Assembly: GCA_002297005.1 (NCBI GenBank)
Contig: DBIX01000052.1
Location: 1 to 14,586, forward strand
DNA: 14,586 nt
DNA from: Cyanobacteria bacterium UBA791
GTDB lineage: Bacteria; Cyanobacteriota; Vampirovibrionia; Gastranaerophilales; Gastranaerophilaceae
Reading direction: 5' to 3'
Shown here: positions 13,123 through 14,586 of the stretch, piece after piece
Layout: the number at the start of each line of letters is the position of its first letter
Numbering within the stretch: position 1 is the stretch's first letter
Position numbers and translations under genes: made by a program
Notes under the pieces: generated by a model
Database searches by the model: none
Told to the model about the DNA's origin: nothing
The model's input: only the letters and a program-made list of their open reading frames with translations

Positions 13123-14288
13123 TGAGTATTCCAATTTCAAAAACAATAGAATCAATAAAACCATCAGGTATTAGAAAATTTTTTGATATAGTTTCAGAGA
13201 TGAAAGATGCTATATCTCTAGGTGTTGGCGAACCGGATTTTGATACACCTTGGCACATCAGAGATGAGGGTATTTATGCCTTAGAAAAAGGTAAAACCTT
13301 CTATACATCAAATTCTGGTTTAAAAGATTTGAGAACAGAAATTTCAAACTATATTAAACGCAAACAAAAAGTTTCATATTGTCCAGATGGTGAAATCTTA
13401 GTAACAGTTGGGGGTTCAGAAGCAATCGATATTGGTCTAAGAGCTATGATAAATTCAGGGGATGAAGTTATTATTCCTCAACCATCTTATGTTTCTTATG
13501 AACCTTGTGCAGTTCTTGCGGGAGCAAAACCTGTTATTCTTAATCTTAAAGCAGAAAACGATTTTAGACTAACTGCAGAAGAATTAGAAGAAGCAATAAC
13601 TGAAAAAACAAAAGTTCTCATTTTACCTTATCCAAACAACCCAACAGGGGCAATTATGGACAAAAACGATTTGGAAAAAATCGCAGAAGTTATCAAAAAA
13701 CACGATATTTTTGTAATGTCAGATGAAATTTATTCAGAATTAACATACAATGGTGAACACGTATCTATTGCTAGCCTTGACGGTATGCAAGAAAGAACAT
13801 TAATGATTAATGGGTTTTCAAAAGCTTACGCAATGACAGGCTGGAGATTAGGCTATGCTTGTGGTCCAAAAGAACTTATTAAACAAATGACAAAAATTCA
13901 TCAATTCGCAATTATGTGTGCTCCAACTACCAGCCAATACGCAGCAGTAGAAGCACTTAAAAACGGTGATGATGACGTTAAAGAAATGAAAATGTCTTAC
14001 AATCAAAGACGTAGATTTTTGATAAATGCATTTAAAGAAATGGGCTTAGAATGTTTTGAACCTTATGGTGCATTCTACGTATTCCCTTGCATTAAAGAAT
14101 TTGGTATGACAAGTGAAGAATTTGCAACAAAATTCTTAGAAGAAGAACACGTTGCCGTAGTCCCTGGAACAGCTTTTGGCGATAGTGGAGAAGGATTTTT
14201 GAGAATATCGTATGCATATTCACTAGAAACACTAAAAATAGCAATGGAAAAACTTTCTAAATTCGTTACTAATTTGAGAAACAAATAA
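13122..14288 (+). CDS. PLP-dependent class I aminotransferase (AlaT/aspartate aminotransferase-like)
   Basis: A 388-aa fold-type I aminotransferase that moves amino groups between an amino acid and 2-oxoglutarate or pyruvate. Visible residues: ISLGVGEPDFDTP (31-43), cofactor loop VGGSEAID (96-103), Asn173 in PYPNNPTG, Asp201 and Tyr204 in SDEIYSE, Schiff-base Lys234 in GFSKAYAMTGWRLGY, Arg242, and the carboxylate-binding Arg361 in FLRISYAYS. The group (Ib/Ig) contains aspartate, alanine and N-acetyl-diaminopimelate transaminases. Linkage with an AsnC-type regulator favours the alanine transaminase AlaT by analogy with B. subtilis. No frameshift and normal length. No obvious hairpin terminator follows; the small RNA promoter begins 11 nt after the stop. 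Confidence 0.93.
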   Translation: MSIPISKTIESIKPSGIRKFFDIVSEMKDAISLGVGEPDFDTPWHIRDEGIYALEKGKTFYTSNSGLKDLRTEISNYIKRKQKVSYCPDGEILVTVGGSEAIDIGLRAMINSGDEVIIPQPSYVSYEPCAVLAGAKPVILNLKAENDFRLTAEELEEAITEKTKVLILPYPNNPTGAIMDKNDLEKIAEVIKKHDIFVMSDEIYSELTYNGEHVSIASLDGMQERTLMINGFSKAYAMTGWRLGYACGPKELIKQMTKIHQFAIMCAPTTSQYAAVEALKNGDDDVKEMKMSYNQRRRFLINAFKEMGLECFEPYGAFYVFPCIKEFGMTSEEFATKFLEEEHVAVVPGTAFGDSGEGFLRISYAYSLETLKIAMEKLSKFVTNLRNK

Positions 14289-14298
14289 AATCCATGGC

Positions 14299-14326
14299 TT
14301 GAAAAAGTTGAAAAATAAGTTATAAT
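14299..14326 (+). promoter_or_regulatory. Promoter of the small RNA
   Basis: TTGAAA (14299-14304), 16-bp spacer, perfect TATAAT (14321-14326). Transcription would start near 14333. No open reading frame with a ribosome-binding site follows on this strand. Confidence 0.65.
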
Positions 14327-14332
14327 AAAAAT

Positions 14333-14427
14333 ATAACAGGTGGCAATTAGCAAAAGCTAATTTTTAATGCCAAGTTAAGTTCAGAGAACTAGCACTAGGA
14401 CGGCAATCACAAGTGCTAGTTTTTCTA
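14333..14427 (+). ncRNA. Predicted small structured RNA, possible type I antitoxin
   Basis: A self-contained transcription unit of about 95 nt: promoter, two hairpins and an intrinsic terminator, with no coding capacity. The first hairpin pairs TGGCA (14341-14345) with TGCCA (14368-14372) around an inner stem ATTAGC/GCTAAT (14346-14351 and 14356-14361) with an AAAA tetraloop and a one-sided bulge TTTTAA. A single-stranded linker (about 14373-14386) leads to the terminator hairpin. The last 45 nt or so are complementary to the 3' half of a hydrophobic 33-codon ORF on the minus strand, so it may act as its antisense regulator. I could not match it to any riboswitch or known RNA consensus I remember. 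A leader attenuator for a gene to the right of the window is the main alternative. Confidence 0.55.
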
Positions 14428-14482
14428 TTTTAAATAATAACGAAATTATAAAAAATAAAATTAGCATTATTGATTTTGTCAT
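14381..14482 (-). CDS. Candidate small hydrophobic peptide, possible type I toxin
   Basis: A 33-codon ORF (ATG 14482, TGA 14383-14381) preceded by AGGGGTGAT, an extended match to the 16S anti-Shine-Dalgarno complement, with 8 nt between AGGGG and ATG. The peptide starts MTKSIMLILFFIISLLF, then KIEK, then LALVIAVLVLVL: a short polar head and two hydrophobic blocks split by a charged turn. Small hydrophobic peptides of this kind are the toxins of type I systems such as TxpA or BsrG, whose antisense RNA converges on their 3' end, as here. The second half is encoded by the inverted repeat that also forms the small RNA terminator, so part of the hydrophobicity could be accidental. An in-frame ATG two codons upstream (14488) is too close to the ribosome-binding site. 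Confidence 0.45.
   Translation of the reverse strand: MTKSIMLILFFIISLLFKIEKLALVIAVLVLVL
14387..14424 (+). terminator. Rho-independent terminator of the small RNA
   Basis: A perfect 10-bp stem, AACTAGCACT (14387-14396) with AGTGCTAGTT (14412-14421), a 15-nt loop, and a T-run TTTTT then CTATTTT on the plus strand. There is no T-run on the minus strand side, so termination works mainly rightward. Confidence 0.75.
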
Positions 14483-14490
14483 AGGCATCA

Positions 14491-14583
14491 CCCCTCTCTT
14501 GACGTAAGTACCGTCAATCAATAAGGTTTTTTGGCAACCACCTGCTTAAATTTTGTTTTCAAAGTTCTTATTTAATTATTATA
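14491..14583 (-). promoter_or_regulatory. Putative promoter and structured 5' leader of the hydrophobic ORF
   Basis: Minus strand TATAAT (14578-14583) at the window edge would start an mRNA near 14571 with a leader of about 90 nt before ATG 14482; the -35 would be outside the window. The leader holds a 6-bp hairpin TTGACG/CGTCAA (14499-14504 and 14512-14517) just upstream of the Shine-Dalgarno (14491-14495), and the block GGTTGCC (14532-14538) whose TTGCCA can pair with TGGCAA of the small RNA (14341-14346). Long structured leaders are common in type I toxin mRNAs. Confidence 0.3.
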
Positions 14584-14586
14584 TAT

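Noticed and set aside
14075..14353. Minus-strand open frame across the aminotransferase end
   Set aside because: Antisense shadow of a solid gene, low-complexity Ser/Phe composition, no ribosome-binding site. The same applies to antisense frames at 2005-2226, 5622-5804, 12243-12458 and 13073-13258.
14333..14427. Known riboswitch, tRNA or SRP RNA
   Set aside because: I compared it by eye with remembered consensus features of c-di-GMP, guanidine, preQ1, purine, THF and glutamine riboswitches, the tRNA cloverleaf and the SRP GGAA loop; none fits.
1..14586. CRISPR arrays, insertion sequences, integrase or attachment sites
   Set aside because: No regularly spaced repeats, transposase-like frames or long terminal inverted repeats were seen on either strand.

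Overview
The window is AT-rich DNA (about 30% G+C by eye) from a diderm bacterium: it carries a TolC-like outer-membrane efflux channel and an EmrA/HlyD-type membrane fusion protein. Low G+C, a clostridial-type FixC/FixX pair, and a large lineage-specific protein with an N-terminal INFTGL motif suggest a gut non-photosynthetic cyanobacterium (Vampirovibrionia/Melainabacteria, Gastranaerophilales-like). This assignment is inferred from gene content and recall, not from a database search.

Layout. (1) 1-2297: a drug-efflux locus. A MarR repressor and a truncated EmrA-like gene run leftward, and a TolC-like gene runs rightward and is split by a one-base frameshift. A 36-bp near-perfect dyad in the short divergent gap has the marR -10 box at its centre. 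(2) 2323-3992: a two-gene redox operon (aldo/keto reductase and iron-sulfur flavoprotein) behind a promoter with MerR-type architecture. (3) 4023-5327: plsY (phospholipid synthesis) and a small exported protein of unknown function. (4) 5329-7282, leftward: fixC, fixX and a small protein built from two copies of an RWYD repeat, tightly coupled; no fixA or fixB is present. (5) 7325-9193, leftward: a 622-aa protein of unknown function. (6) 9283-11627: a multi-membrane-span glycosyltransferase and a methyltransferase-like protein, divergent from a 23-bp gap in which the two -10 boxes overlap. (7) 11680-14288: uridine phosphorylase (leftward, richer in G+C), then an Lrp/AsnC regulator overlapping a class I aminotransferase, like the B. 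subtilis AlaR/AlaT pair. (8) 14289-14586: no conventional gene, but a well-formed small RNA transcription unit on the plus strand converging on a 33-codon very hydrophobic ORF on the minus strand with a strong ribosome-binding site. This is the layout of a type I toxin-antitoxin module and is the best candidate for something undescribed here.

A theme across the window is apparent leaderless transcription. At five genes (starts at 4740, 7282, 9193, 10809 and 10833) a TATAAT or TAAAAT box ends only 6-7 nt before the ATG and there is no convincing Shine-Dalgarno sequence. Genes at 377, 2374, 4077, 5697, 12456 and 12640 instead have clear ribosome-binding sites, so both initiation modes seem to coexist.
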